Assembly (NCBI RefSeq): GCF_001557325.1
Contig: NZ_LSJS01000065.1
Location: 1 to 30,012 of the forward strand
Source: Erythrobacter donghaensis
Lineage (GTDB): Bacteria > Pseudomonadota > Alphaproteobacteria > Sphingomonadales > Sphingomonadaceae
Direction of reading: 5' to 3'
Length of the DNA stretch: 30,012 nt
The position numbers and the translations under genes were made by a program. The notes beneath the pieces were generated by a model. It was not told the DNA's origin and made no database searches. It saw only the letters and a program-made list of their open reading frames with translations. Position 1 is the stretch's first letter. The number at the start of each line of letters is the position of its first letter. This document shows positions 16,014-24,371 of this stretch, one piece after another.

Positions 16014-16684
16014 CCCGCCCCCCCGTGCGCCTGGCCGTGTTCGATTGCGACGGCACGCTGGTCGACGGGCAGGCGGATGTCTGCTGGGCGATGGCGCGCG
16101 CCTTTGCCCGGGCGGGGCTCGAAGCCCCCGACGATCACGCCGTGCGCCGCATCGTCGGCCTCAGCCTGCCTGCCGCGGTGCGCGCCCTCGCCCCGGCGCT
16201 CACCGACGAGGAGAACCGCGCGGTCACCGAGTTCTACCGCTCCAGCTTCCGCGCGCGCCGAGAGGAAGGGCTGCTCGACGAGCCGCTCTATCAGGGCATC
16301 GCCGAGCTGCTGCGCGCGCTGCACGGCGCGGGCTGGCAGCTCGCCGTCGCCACCGGCAAGTCCGACCGGGGCCTTGCCGCCTGCCTCGCCACCCACGGCA
16401 TCGCCGACCTCTTCACCTCGCTCCAGACCGCCGACCGCCACCCCTCCAAGCCGCACCCGGCGATGCTCGAGGCCGCGCTGTTCGAGGCGGGGGCGCAGCC
16501 ATCCGAGGCGGTGATGATCGGCGACACCAGCTTCGACATGCTGATGGCGCGCTCGATCGGGGTCGCCGCGATCGGCGTCGGCTGGGGCTACCACGGCGCA
16601 GCCGAACTGCTGGCGAGCGGCGCGGCCCGGGTGGTCGAGACCGCCACCGATCTCGCCGCCGCGCTCGAGGAGGCGCTGCCATGA
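16010..16684 (+). CDS. HAD-superfamily hydrolase (phosphoglycolate phosphatase-like)
   Basis: The 224-residue protein is a subfamily IA HAD phosphatase. Motif I is FDCDGTLVDG (nucleophile Asp12, acid/base Asp14). Motif II is LAVATGKSDRG. The motif III Lys is in HPSKPHP. Motif IV is MIGDTSFDMLMA. The cap domain occupies about residues 20-85. Overall layout and length match Gph/PgmB-like enzymes, and the GWGYHG segment is often seen in phosphoglycolate phosphatase-like members. The substrate cannot be fixed. The ATG at 16010 overlaps the PaiB-like stop by four bases, and its stop overlaps the next start by four bases. Confidence 0.88.
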   Translation: MTRPPVRLAVFDCDGTLVDGQADVCWAMARAFARAGLEAPDDHAVRRIVGLSLPAAVRALAPALTDEENRAVTEFYRSSFRARREEGLLDEPLYQGIAELLRALHGAGWQLAVATGKSDRGLAACLATHGIADLFTSLQTADRHPSKPHPAMLEAALFEAGAQPSEAVMIGDTSFDMLMARSIGVAAIGVGWGYHGAAELLASGAARVVETATDLAAALEEALP

Positions 16685-16920
16685 CCCCGTCCCCCCGCGA
16701 GACCGCCGAGGCCCGCGCCCGCACCGGCTTCATCATCATCACCGCCGCGCGCTTCGGCGGGGTGGCGATGGTGCTGCTCGGCTTCGCCATCGTGCGCGGG
16801 ATCATCGACCTGCCCTATGCCGTGGGCGCGGTGCTCGCCGTGGCGGGCTTCTTCGAGATCTTCTTCCTCCCCCGCTTCATCGCCCGCCGCTTCCGGGACG
16901 AGGGCCCGCGCCAGCCATGA
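16681..16920 (+). CDS. 79-residue two-helix membrane protein
   Basis: The protein has two hydrophobic helices: about 16-41 (GFIIITAARFGGVAMVLLGF) and 45-68 (LPYAVGAVLAVAGFFEIFFL). It ends with a basic segment (RFIARRFRDE). It is an inner-membrane protein of a family I cannot name. Both ends overlap the neighbouring genes by four bases (ATGA at each), a strong sign that it is expressed. Its position directly before the ATP12-family gene may hint at a link to F0 or membrane complex assembly, but that is inference. Confidence 0.8.
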   Translation: MTPSPRETAEARARTGFIIITAARFGGVAMVLLGFAIVRGIIDLPYAVGAVLAVAGFFEIFFLPRFIARRFRDEGPRQP

Positions 16921-17621
16921 TCCGCCGCTTCTACACCGACGTCACCCTGGCCGAGCAGCCGGGGGGCTGGCAGGTCATGCTCGACACGCGCGGGGTGAAG
17001 ACCGTCGGCGGCGTGCCGCAGCTGCTGCCCACCCGCCCGCTCGCAGAGGCGCTGGCGGCCGAGTGGCGGCAGCAGGGCGAACAGATCGACCCGGCCAGCC
17101 TGCCCCTGCGCGACATGGCCGACTACGCGATCGACCTCGTCGCCCTCTCCCCCGGGGGCGTAGCCGAGGGCCTCCTCGCCTACGCCGAAACCGACACGCT
17201 GTGCTACCGCGCCGACCCCGACGAGCCGCTCCACGCGCGCCAGATCGAGGTGTGGGAGCCGCTGCTCGCCGGGTTCGAGGCAGCGCACGGCATCACCCTC
17301 ACGCGGGTGAGCGGCATCCTCCACCGCCCGCAACCGCCGGCATCCCTCGCGGTGCTGCGCGCCCGGCTGCTCGCGCTCGATCCCTTCCAGCTGGCAGGCG
17401 TCGAGGCGATGACCAAGCTTGCCGCCTCGCTCACCATCGGCCTTGCCGCGCTTGACGCGCGCCACGAGGACGAGCCGCGCGCGCTGTGGCAGGCGGCGTG
17501 TCTCGAGGAGGAATGGCAGGCCGAGCTGTGGGGCCGCGACGAGGAGGCCGAGGAGCGCCGCACACGCCGCGAGGCCGACTTCCTGCGTGCCGCCGCCTTC
17601 GCCAGGCTGGCGCGGGCGTAG
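16917..17621 (+). CDS. ATP12-family F1-ATPase assembly chaperone
   Basis: The 234-residue protein matches the ATP12 family. Mitochondrial Atp12 binds unassembled F1 alpha subunits, and bacterial members occur mainly in alphaproteobacteria. Supporting segments are the N-terminal IRRFYTDVTLAE, LDTRGVKTVGG with LPTRPLAEALAAEWRQQGEQIDP (about 45-65), and DTLCYRADP, HARQIEVWEPLLAGFE and MTKLAASLTIGLAAL further along. The last ~35 residues are highly charged (WGRDEEAEERRTRREADFL). ATG 16917 overlaps the preceding stop by four bases. It is the final gene of the crcB operon and converges on the Mla-type operon, with a 9-bp GC hairpin in between. Confidence 0.9.
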   Translation: MIRRFYTDVTLAEQPGGWQVMLDTRGVKTVGGVPQLLPTRPLAEALAAEWRQQGEQIDPASLPLRDMADYAIDLVALSPGGVAEGLLAYAETDTLCYRADPDEPLHARQIEVWEPLLAGFEAAHGITLTRVSGILHRPQPPASLAVLRARLLALDPFQLAGVEAMTKLAASLTIGLAALDARHEDEPRALWQAACLEEEWQAELWGRDEEAEERRTRREADFLRAAAFARLARA

Positions 17622-17647
17622 GCCAGCGAGAATCGGGGTCGCCTTCG

Positions 17648-17667
17648 CCCCTCCCCAAGGGGAGGGG
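17648..17667. terminator. Perfect GC-rich hairpin between convergent operons
   Basis: CCCCTCCCC-AA-GGGGAGGGG forms a perfect 9-bp inverted repeat in the 64-base gap between the ATP12-family gene and the auxiliary lipoprotein gene. It can act in both directions, though it lacks a T-tract. Its sequence is the simplest form of the CCTCCCC/GGGGAGG arms of the composite repeats at 23430 and 29829, so it may be a minimal or decayed copy. Confidence 0.55.
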
Positions 17668-17685
17668 AAACCCAGGTGCCAGAGG

Positions 17686-18285
17686 CTACCCCGCCGACAC
17701 CCACTCCGCCACTTCGGCCGCGACCCGGTTCGCCGCCGCATTGAGCGCCGCTCCGACCGCGCGCGGGTCGGGGGTCACGCCGGGTTCGCGCGCCTCGAAG
17801 CGGCGGGTGGCGACCGCGCCGTCCTTGCCCGTGCGCACCGCATCGAAGCGCACCACCGCCTCCGAGGTCGAAGCGTCGAACCCCATGTCGATCAGCGTGC
17901 CCTGAAGGGTCACCGAAGGCATCGATGCGATGTCGTTGCCGTCGACCACCATGGCCTGTCCCCGCGCCCGGATCGTCTCGCCCACCAGCTGGCGGAACAG
18001 GCGCGCGGGCTTCTCGACCCAGAAGGCCTCCTGCAGATAGGCCAGCTCGGTATCGCTCACCGCCACGGGAACACGCAGCACGTCGAGCTTGGCGGGGGTA
18101 TCGAAGGGCATCACCGCGATCACCGGGCGGCTCGCATCGCCCGCGACCCCCGGCCCGGCCGGCGCGCGGGCAGCGGGGCTCAGGGTCAGGAGGCTCTCGG
18201 GCGGCTCGCCGCCGAGGCTGATGCAGCCCGTCAAGGCCAGCGCGAGCGGGAGAGCCAGAAGGACAGGCCGGAGGCGGATGGTCAT
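17686..18285 (-). CDS. ABC-type transport auxiliary lipoprotein (Mla-type system)
   Basis: The 199-residue lipoprotein has a signal peptide ending in the lipobox LTGC (18-21), so Cys21 is acylated. The mature part follows the ABC-transport auxiliary component pattern (PqiC/MlaD-associated, ABC_trans_aux): an early VIAVMPFDTPAKLDVLRVPV strand-rich segment, the DTELAYLQEAFWVEKPARLFRQ region, and a C-terminal helix ending in VAAEVAEWVSAG. It probably acts in the periplasm or at the inner leaflet of the outer membrane, as a partner of the MCE protein. ATG 18285 has AGAGGA eight to nine bases upstream and follows the mlaD stop by 13 bases. It is the last gene of the operon. Confidence 0.85.
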   Translation of the reverse strand: MTIRLRPVLLALPLALALTGCISLGGEPPESLLTLSPAARAPAGPGVAGDASRPVIAVMPFDTPAKLDVLRVPVAVSDTELAYLQEAFWVEKPARLFRQLVGETIRARGQAMVVDGNDIASMPSVTLQGTLIDMGFDASTSEAVVRFDAVRTGKDGAVATRRFEAREPGVTPDPRAVGAALNAAANRVAAEVAEWVSAG

Positions 18286-18298
18286 GCGGTCTTTCCTC

Positions 18299-19249
18299 TT
18301 ACTCGGGCTTGTAGTCGGGCAGCGACTTGCCGCCCACCAGCGCGCCCGCGCCTTCGCTTTCGAGCTTCTCGGTGATGGCGCGCAAGGAGCGGCTGGTGGC
18401 GCGCAGATCCTGCAAGGTCGCCTCGGCATTGGGCAGCGTGCCCGTGCGCAGCTGGCGGATCGCCGGGCGCGTGTCCTCGAGCGTCGCCGAGAGGCTCGCG
18501 AGCGTCGCATTGGCGCTCTTGAGCGTCGCGCGCAGTTCCTGCGCCAGCGGCTCGCCTTCCTTGCCGACGAGGCCGTTGGTGTTGTCGGCGAGCCGTTCGA
18601 CCGCGTTCAGCGTCTCGTTGAACTCGCGCATCGTCACCTGGAAATCCTTGAGGTTCTGGGTGAGCTCGGGCGTCGCATCGGCGAGGCCCGCGGTCAGGCG
18701 GTTCGAATTCCTGAGGATGCCCGCCAGCTCCTTCTGGTTCTCGGGCCCGAGGATCAGGTTGAGCTGTTCGGTCAGCGTCGCGAGGCGTTCAAGCAGCAGC
18801 GGCGCGTTGGCGACGATCTCGCCGAAGCCGCCGCGCCCCGGGGGGATCACCGGGCGGCCTTCGGGGCAGGCGGTGGTCTCGCAGGTGATCGGCGGATTGT
18901 CCTTGCGCGCGCCGTCGAGCAGGATCGTCGAGACCCCGGTGAAGCTCGCCTGGATGGTCGCCTGGGTGCCCACCAGAATGGGCACGTCGTCCTTCACCTT
19001 GACCCGCACGCGCACGAATTCGGGGTTGTCCTTGGCCAGCGCGATCTCGGTCACCTGGCCCACCGGCACGCCCGCGAAGGTCACCTGGCTGCCCTGCGCA
19101 AGGCCAGATACCGACTGGTTGTAGAAGATGTCGTATTCGTCCTGCGCGCCTTCATTGAGACGCGCGATCCAGACGATGAAAGCCGCCAGCGCCGCCAGCA
19201 GCACCAGCGTCACCGCACCGACCCACAGATGATTGGCTCTGGTCTCCAT
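18299..19249 (-). CDS. mlaD: MlaD-family (MCE domain) lipid transport protein
   Basis: The 316-residue protein has one N-terminal membrane anchor (about 8-29), then a single MCE domain (about 37-115, with DIFYNQSVSGLAQGSQVTF, GVPVGQVTEIAL and ASFTGVSTILLDG). A long helical region follows, rich in Leu/Asn/Thr (about 150-300). MCE proteins form hexameric rings that channel phospholipids between inner and outer membranes. The extended C-terminal helices make it longer than E. coli MlaD (183 residues) and closer to the mycobacterial or PqiB-style needle forms. It lies between mlaF and the auxiliary lipoprotein; the 50-base gap to mlaF holds nothing obvious. Confidence 0.92.
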   Translation of the reverse strand: METRANHLWVGAVTLVLLAALAAFIVWIARLNEGAQDEYDIFYNQSVSGLAQGSQVTFAGVPVGQVTEIALAKDNPEFVRVRVKVKDDVPILVGTQATIQASFTGVSTILLDGARKDNPPITCETTACPEGRPVIPPGRGGFGEIVANAPLLLERLATLTEQLNLILGPENQKELAGILRNSNRLTAGLADATPELTQNLKDFQVTMREFNETLNAVERLADNTNGLVGKEGEPLAQELRATLKSANATLASLSATLEDTRPAIRQLRTGTLPNAEATLQDLRATSRSLRAITEKLESEGAGALVGGKSLPDYKPE

Positions 19250-19299
19250 GCGCGCTCCCTATGCGGCCCTGCGGGCGGGCTTGTCCAATATTCTCTCGT

Positions 19300-20112
19300 T
19301 CATGCCTGTTCGTCCCGAAGGTGAGTGGCATGGGCACTGCGGCCGCGCGGGCCGTTGAAATATTCCTCGATCCACGGGTGCTTGGTCGCGATCAGTTCGG
19401 GGATCGTGCCGACCGCGATGATCTTCTTCTCGGCGATCACCGCCACGCGGTCGCAGATCTCGTAAAGCGTATCGAGATCATGGGTTATCAGAAACACGGT
19501 GAGGCCCATGGTTTCCTTCAACTCGCGCGTCAGCCGGTCGAACTTGGCCGCGCCGATCGGATCGAGCCCGGCGGTGGGTTCGTCGAGGAACAGCAGCTCG
19601 GGATCCAATGCGAGCGCGCGGGCGAGGCCGGCGCGCTTCTTCATCCCGCCCGACAGCTCGGAAGGGAACTTCTGCACCGCGCTTTCGGGCAGGCCGGTCA
19701 GCATCACCTTGTAGCGCGCGATCTCGGCACGGAATTCGGGATCGAGCTCGGGGTAGTATTTCTTGATCGGCACCTCGACATTCTCGCCCACGGTGAGCGT
19801 CGAGAACAGCGCCCCGCCCTGGAACAGGATGCCCCAGCGCCGCCGCACGCCGATGCCCTGTTCGAGATCGCTTTCGGTGATGCAGCGCCCGAGCACGTCG
19901 ATCCGTCCGGCGCTGGGACGCTGGAGCCCGATGATCGAGCGCATCAGCACGCTCTTGCCCGTCCCCGACCCGCCGACCACGCCGAGGATCTCGCCGCGCC
20001 GCACCGTGAGATCGAGCCCGTCGTGGACGTTGAAATCGCCGAAGGAGTTGACGAGGCCCTCGATCCTGATGACCGGTTCGTCGTCCGAGGGGTGCTTGGT
20101 CATGCGCATCAT
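19300..20112 (-). CDS. mlaF: MlaF-type ABC transporter ATP-binding protein
   Basis: The 270-residue ATPase energises the MlaE permease. All motifs are intact: Walker A GGSGTGKS (47-54), the Q-loop in ILFQGGALFSTLTVGENV, signature LSGGMKKRAGLARAL, Walker B LLFLDEPTAGLD, and the H-loop in LITHDLD. The C-terminal extension (WIEEYFNGPRGRSAH) is typical of MlaF, where it contacts the partner subunit. The start could be any of three close ATGs (20112, 20109, 20103); the first is chosen, with GTGGGG just upstream and one base after the mlaE stop. The intact motifs contrast sharply with the exporter at 759. Confidence 0.95.
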   Translation of the reverse strand: MMRMTKHPSDDEPVIRIEGLVNSFGDFNVHDGLDLTVRRGEILGVVGGSGTGKSVLMRSIIGLQRPSAGRIDVLGRCITESDLEQGIGVRRRWGILFQGGALFSTLTVGENVEVPIKKYYPELDPEFRAEIARYKVMLTGLPESAVQKFPSELSGGMKKRAGLARALALDPELLFLDEPTAGLDPIGAAKFDRLTRELKETMGLTVFLITHDLDTLYEICDRVAVIAEKKIIAVGTIPELIATKHPWIEEYFNGPRGRSAHATHLRDEQA

Positions 20113-20113
20113 G

Positions 20114-21226
20114 TCAGCCCCACCCGATCTCGGTGAAGAACACCGCGAAGAAGGCGTCGAGCACGATCACCGCGAAGATCGCCGAGACCACCGCCATGGT
20201 GGTCCGCCGGCCGACTTCCTCGGAATTCCCGTGAACCTGCATCCCGTGATAGCAGCCGGCGAGCGCGACGATCAGGCCGAACACGGGGGCCTTGATGAGG
20301 CCGACCCACAGGTCGTGCACCGGCACCACTTCCTGGATGCGCAAGAGGAAGGTGAAGAACGGGATACCGAGCGCGAACTGGCCGACGACCGCCCCGCCGA
20401 TGATCGCCAACAGCGCGGCGAAGAAGCCCAGCAGGATCATCATGAAGGTCGCGGCCAGAATGCGCGGGATCACCAGCACCTCGACCGGCGAGATGCCGAT
20501 GGTGCGCATCGCGTCGATCTCCTCGGTGAGCTTCATCGTGCCGAGCTGCGCGGCAAAGGCGCTGCCCGAGCGGCCCGCGACCATGATCGCGGTCATCAGC
20601 ACGCCCAACTCGCGCAAGGTGATGCGCCCGACGAGGTTGACCGTCAGCGCCTCGGCCCCGAACTGCTGGAGCTGGACCGAGCCCTGCTGGGCGATGACGA
20701 TGCCGATGAGGAAGCTCATGAGGCCGATGATCGGCAGCGCGGTGACGCCGACCAGCTCCATCTGGTGGACCAGCGCCTTGAACGGGAAGCGGCGCGGGCG
20801 GCGCACGAGGTTGCCGACGGCGATCAGGATCTGCCCGAAGAAGGCGACCACGCCGTAGACCCCGTAGCGCGCGCCGAACACCCTCTCGCCCACCGCGAGC
20901 GGCACGCGTTCCCACACCGGCAGGCGGTGCGGGTGGGTGTCGCCGCTCGCGTCGATATCGCGCATTGCGGCGAGCAGGCGCTCGGCCTCGGGGCTGGCGC
21001 CGGTGATGTCGCTCTCGTGCTCGCGCGCGAAGCGGCACACGACCCAGGCGCCGACGGTGTCGATCTCCTCGACCCCGGCCAGATCGACCGTCGCGACAGG
21101 CCCGGACACGGTTCTCAGCGCGCGTTCGAGCGGGTCGATCGCGGCGAGGACCAGCTGCCCCGACAGCACCAGCCGGGGACCGCCGTCGCCCGCATCCTCC
21201 AGCAAATGTTGCGCGGCACTCTGCAT
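20114..21226 (-). CDS. mlaE: MlaE-type permease with fused N-terminal STAS domain
   Basis: The 370-residue inner-membrane permease of an Mla-type phospholipid transporter has an N-terminal ~100-residue STAS-like domain ([38 protein letters not shown]). That part corresponds to the separate MlaB protein of E. coli. The permease part contains the family hallmarks [59 protein letters not shown] and [20 protein letters not shown]. It is the first gene of the operon, divergent from valS. ATG 21226 has no ribosome-binding site; an in-frame ATG at 21283, preceded by GGAA, is an alternative. No MlaA or MlaC gene is in the window. Confidence 0.93.
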   Translation of the reverse strand: MQSAAQHLLEDAGDGGPRLVLSGQLVLAAIDPLERALRTVSGPVATVDLAGVEEIDTVGAWVVCRFAREHESDITGASPEAERLLAAMRDIDASGDTHPHRLPVWERVPLAVGERVFGARYGVYGVVAFFGQILIAVGNLVRRPRRFPFKALVHQMELVGVTALPIIGLMSFLIGIVIAQQGSVQLQQFGAEALTVNLVGRITLRELGVLMTAIMVAGRSGSAFAAQLGTMKLTEEIDAMRTIGISPVEVLVIPRILAATFMMILLGFFAALLAIIGGAVVGQFALGIPFFTFLLRIQEVVPVHDLWVGLIKAPVFGLIVALAGCYHGMQVHGNSEEVGRRTTMAVVSAIFAVIVLDAFFAVFFTEIGWG

Positions 21227-21335
21227 TGTGCGGGGGTATGGGGGGAATTTTCCGGCCCCGCAAGGCTCTCGCAAGACACCCATCGCGGTTCCAACATTGC
21301 ATCGCAACATGGGTGCTGGCATGGCGCGGGGCATC

Positions 21336-24197
21336 ATGGCCGAAACTTCGAACCCGACATTGCCCACCACCTTCGACCCCGCCGCCATCGAGGCGCGCTG
21401 GTATTCCCACTGGGAGACGAACGGCCTGTTCCGGCCCGAGCGGCCTGACGCGGAAGCCTTCACCATCGTCAACCCGCCACCGAACGTCACCGGCTCGCTG
21501 CACATCGGCCACGCGCTCGACAACACGCTGCAGGACGTGGTGGTCCGCTACGAGCGCCTGCGCGGCAAGGACGCCTTGTGGGTGGTCGGCACCGATCACG
21601 CCGGGATCGCGACGCAGATGGTGGTCGAGCGCCAGATGGAGGCGCGGCAGGACAAGCGCACCAATTACTCGCGCGAGGATTTCGTCGCGAAGGTGTGGGA
21701 GTGGAAGGCGGAGTCCGGCGGCACCATCACCCACCAGCTACGGCGCCTCGGCTGCTCGATGGACTGGAGCCGCGAGCAATTCACGATGGACCCGCACTTC
21801 ACCAAGGCGGTGATCAAGACCTTCGTCGATCTCTACAACGACGGCCTCATCTACCGCGACAAGCGGCTGGTGAACTGGGACCCGAAGCTCAAGACCGCGA
21901 TCAGCGATCTGGAGGTCGAGACGCAGACGATTGCGGGGAGCTTCTGGCACTTCAAATATCCGCTGGCTGATGGCGTCACCCTGCCCGACGGGCGCGACTA
22001 TCTCGAAGTCGCCACCACCCGTCCCGAGACGATGCTCGCCGACATGGCGGTGGCGGTGAACCCGGCGGATGAACGCTATGCCAGCGTCGTCGGCAAGTTC
22101 GTGGTGCTGCCGCTGACCGGCCGCCGCATCCCGGTGATCGCCGACGAGCACGCTGACCCCGAGCTGGGGAGCGGCTGCGTCAAGATCACGCCCGGCCATG
22201 ATTTCAACGACTTCGAAGTCGGCAAGCGCGCCGGCTTTGCCCCGGCCGAGATGCTCAACATGCTCGATGCCGAGGCGAACGTGTGCCAGACGGCGGACGG
22301 GCTGGTGCCGGCGGAATTCCTCGGCCTCCACCGCTTCCGCCGCGACGGCGTGGAGGGCGCGCGCGAGCTGGTCGTCGCGCGGATGAAGGAGCAGGGTTAC
22401 CTCATCCCCCACAGCACCAAGACCAAGGATGGCGAAGAGGTCGAACACGACGCCGAACCGCGTCAGATCGCGACCCCCTTCGGCGACCGCGGCGGTGTGG
22501 TGATCGAGCCCTGGCTGACCGACCAGTGGTACGTGAACGCCGCGGAGCTGGCCAAGAAGCCGATCGCAGCGGTGCGCTCGGGCGAGATCCAGATCGTGCC
22601 CAGGACCTGGGAGAAGACCTTCTTCAACTGGATGGAGAACATCCAGCCGTGGTGCGTCTCGCGCCAGCTATGGTGGGGCCACCGCATCCCGGCGTGGTTC
22701 GCCGACGACGGCCGCTGCTTCGTCGCCGAGGACGAGGCCGCCGCACAGGCCCTCGCCGGTGAAGGCGTGGCGCTGACGCAGGACGAGGACGTCCTCGACA
22801 CGTGGTTCTCATCCGCCCTGTGGCCCTTCGCCACGCTCGGCTGGCCGGAGGGCGATGCGCCGCTCCTGCAAAAGCACTTCCCGAACAGCCTCCTCATCTC
22901 GGGGTTCGACATCCTGTTCTTCTGGGATGCGCGGATGATGATGATGGGCTTTTACAACATGGGCCAGAAGCCCTGGGACAGGCTCTACCTCCACGGCCTC
23001 GTGCGCGCCGCCGACGGCGCGAAGATGTCGAAGTCCAAGGGCAATGTGGTCGATCCGCTGGGCCTCATCGACCAGTACGGCGCGGACGCCTTGCGGTTCT
23101 TCATGGCGGCGATGGAAAGCCAGGGCCGCGACATCAAGATGGACGAGAAGCGGGTCGAGGGTTACCGCAACTTCGCCACCAAGCTGTGGAACGCGGCGCG
23201 CTTCTGCCAGTCGAACGGGATCGGCGCCTCGGACACGATCAAGGCCCCGCCCGCCCGCCTCGCCGCCAACCAGTGGATCATCGGCGAGGTCGCAGCCTGC
23301 GTCTCCGAGATCGAAAAGGCGATGGCTGACCTGCGCTTCGACGCAGCGGCCAACGCGATCTACCAGTTCACGTGGTCGAAGTTCTGCGACTGGTATCTGG
23401 AATTGGTGAAGCCGGTGCTGGCACAGAAGCCCTCTCCCCTTGCGGGAGAGGGAGGAGCGCCGCAAGGCGCGGAGGGAGAGGGGTCGGCAGCGCAAGCTGC
23501 CGCTGACGCGGCAGACCCCTCCCCCAACCCCCTCCCACAAGGGGAGGGGGCGTTTTCACCCGCCGTGGAGACCCGCGCGGTCGCCGGCTGGGCGCTCGAC
23601 CAGATCCTCGTCATGCTCCACCCCTTCATGCCCTTCATCACCGAAGAGCTGTGGCACAAGCTGGGCGCGCGCCCCTACGAGCTGATCGTCGCGCAGTGGC
23701 CCAAGCCCGAGGCCGAAGTGAGCAAGGAGGCGACCGACGCGATCGACTGGGTGATCGACCTCACCACCAACACACGCTCGGCGAAAAACGAGCTCGGCAT
23801 CGCCCCCGGCGCCAAGCTGGCCGCGTGGCTGGCGAGCCCCTCGGACGTCGCGGCGCGCACCATCGAGCGCTCCAGCGCCGCGATCGAACGCCTTGCCCGC
23901 CTCACCCCGGTGACCATCGGCGAGGCCCCCGCAGGCCCTGCCATGCAGGTGACCGCGGGCGAGGATGTCTTCGTCATCCCGCTCGAAGGGATCGTCGACA
24001 TCGCGGCCGAGAAGGCCCGGCTTGAAAAGGCGCTGGCGACCTCGCAGAAGGAAGCCAAGAGCCTCGAAGGGCGGCTGTCCAATCCCGCCTTCGCCGAGAA
24101 GGCCAAGCCCGAAGCGGTCGAGAAGGCCCGCGCCGATCTCGCGCATCATAGCGGCGAGGTCGAGCGGCTGACGGCGGCGCTGGCGCGGTTGGGGTAG
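21336..24197 (+). CDS. valS: Valyl-tRNA synthetase with in-frame repeat insertion
   Basis: The 953-residue class I synthetase charges tRNA-Val. HIGH is at 56-59 (LHIGHAL), KMSKS at 563-567 (AKMSKSKGN), and the editing domain (CP1) lies in between ([18 protein letters not shown]). The anticodon-binding helical bundle contains [11 protein letters not shown] and [14 protein letters not shown], and the C-terminal coiled-coil arm runs from about 880 to the end. Between those two anticodon-domain segments lies an extra stretch of about 45 residues (about 699-741, [19 protein letters not shown] through PLPQGEG). It is encoded by a palindromic repeat and absent from ordinary ValRS. Starts at 21309, 21321 and 21336 are in frame; 21336 ([19 protein letters not shown]) best matches the family start. 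Confidence 0.97.
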   Translation: MAETSNPTLPTTFDPAAIEARWYSHWETNGLFRPERPDAEAFTIVNPPPNVTGSLHIGHALDNTLQDVVVRYERLRGKDALWVVGTDHAGIATQMVVERQMEARQDKRTNYSREDFVAKVWEWKAESGGTITHQLRRLGCSMDWSREQFTMDPHFTKAVIKTFVDLYNDGLIYRDKRLVNWDPKLKTAISDLEVETQTIAGSFWHFKYPLADGVTLPDGRDYLEVATTRPETMLADMAVAVNPADERYASVVGKFVVLPLTGRRIPVIADEHADPELGSGCVKITPGHDFNDFEVGKRAGFAPAEMLNMLDAEANVCQTADGLVPAEFLGLHRFRRDGVEGARELVVARMKEQGYLIPHSTKTKDGEEVEHDAEPRQIATPFGDRGGVVIEPWLTDQWYVNAAELAKKPIAAVRSGEIQIVPRTWEKTFFNWMENIQPWCVSRQLWWGHRIPAWFADDGRCFVAEDEAAAQALAGEGVALTQDEDVLDTWFSSALWPFATLGWPEGDAPLLQKHFPNSLLISGFDILFFWDARMMMMGFYNMGQKPWDRLYLHGLVRAADGAKMSKSKGNVVDPLGLIDQYGADALRFFMAAMESQGRDIKMDEKRVEGYRNFATKLWNAARFCQSNGIGASDTIKAPPARLAANQWIIGEVAACVSEIEKAMADLRFDAAANAIYQFTWSKFCDWYLELVKPVLAQKPSPLAGEGGAPQGAEGEGSAAQAAADAADPSPNPLPQGEGAFSPAVETRAVAGWALDQILVMLHPFMPFITEELWHKLGARPYELIVAQWPKPEAEVSKEATDAIDWVIDLTTNTRSAKNELGIAPGAKLAAWLASPSDVAARTIERSSAAIERLARLTPVTIGEAPAGPAMQVTAGEDVFVIPLEGIVDIAAEKARLEKALATSQKEAKSLEGRLSNPAFAEKAKPEAVEKARADLAHHSGEVERLTAALARLG
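23430..23550. repeat. Composite palindromic repeat translated inside valS
   Basis: A 121-base element is built from successive hairpins: CCCTCTCCC/GGGAGAGGG at 23430-23452; GCGCC-gcaa-GGCGC; GGCAGC-gcaa-GCTGCC flanked by GAGGGGTC and GACCCCTC arms; and CCCCCTCCC/GGGAGGGGG at 23528-23550. It is read in frame with no stop. The same order of hairpins recurs in the intergenic copy at 29829-29965, which identifies it as a mobile-type interspersed repeat and not native valS sequence. Confidence 0.85.
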
Positions 24198-24220
24198 GTC
24201 TACGCGCGACCCGCGCAGTT

Positions 24221-24256
24221 GCCCGGCCCGAGGTCCGCTTTCAGGACTGGCCGGGC
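24221..24256 (+). terminator. Hairpin downstream of valS
   Basis: Perfect 8-bp arms GCCCGGCC and GGCCGGGC, with an inner GTCC/GGAC stem, lie 23 bases after the valS stop. There is no T-tract, so factor-independent termination is uncertain, but the position is right for the end of the valS message. Confidence 0.45.
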
Positions 24257-24327
24257 GGGAGCGCTATGACCGAACGTGGGTGGATAGCGGAAGGGCGAAT
24301 AAGGATGTTCATCTAGAAGCGTGCGGG

Positions 24328-24344
24328 TGACGTTGACGTCAACG
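24328..24344. promoter_or_regulatory. Overlapping perfect palindromes (operator-like)
   Basis: TGACGT-TG-ACGTCA at 24328-24341 and CGTTGACGTCAACG at 24331-24344 are both perfect inverted repeats in non-coding sequence between valS and the Imm11-like gene. The ACGT-N2-ACGT layout is like the operators of some MerR/LiuR- or TetR-type regulators. No adjacent promoter or gene start matches it, so it may be a left-over operator. Confidence 0.35.
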
Positions 24345-24371
24345 CCATGAAGACCCTGAAAGGCGCACGCT

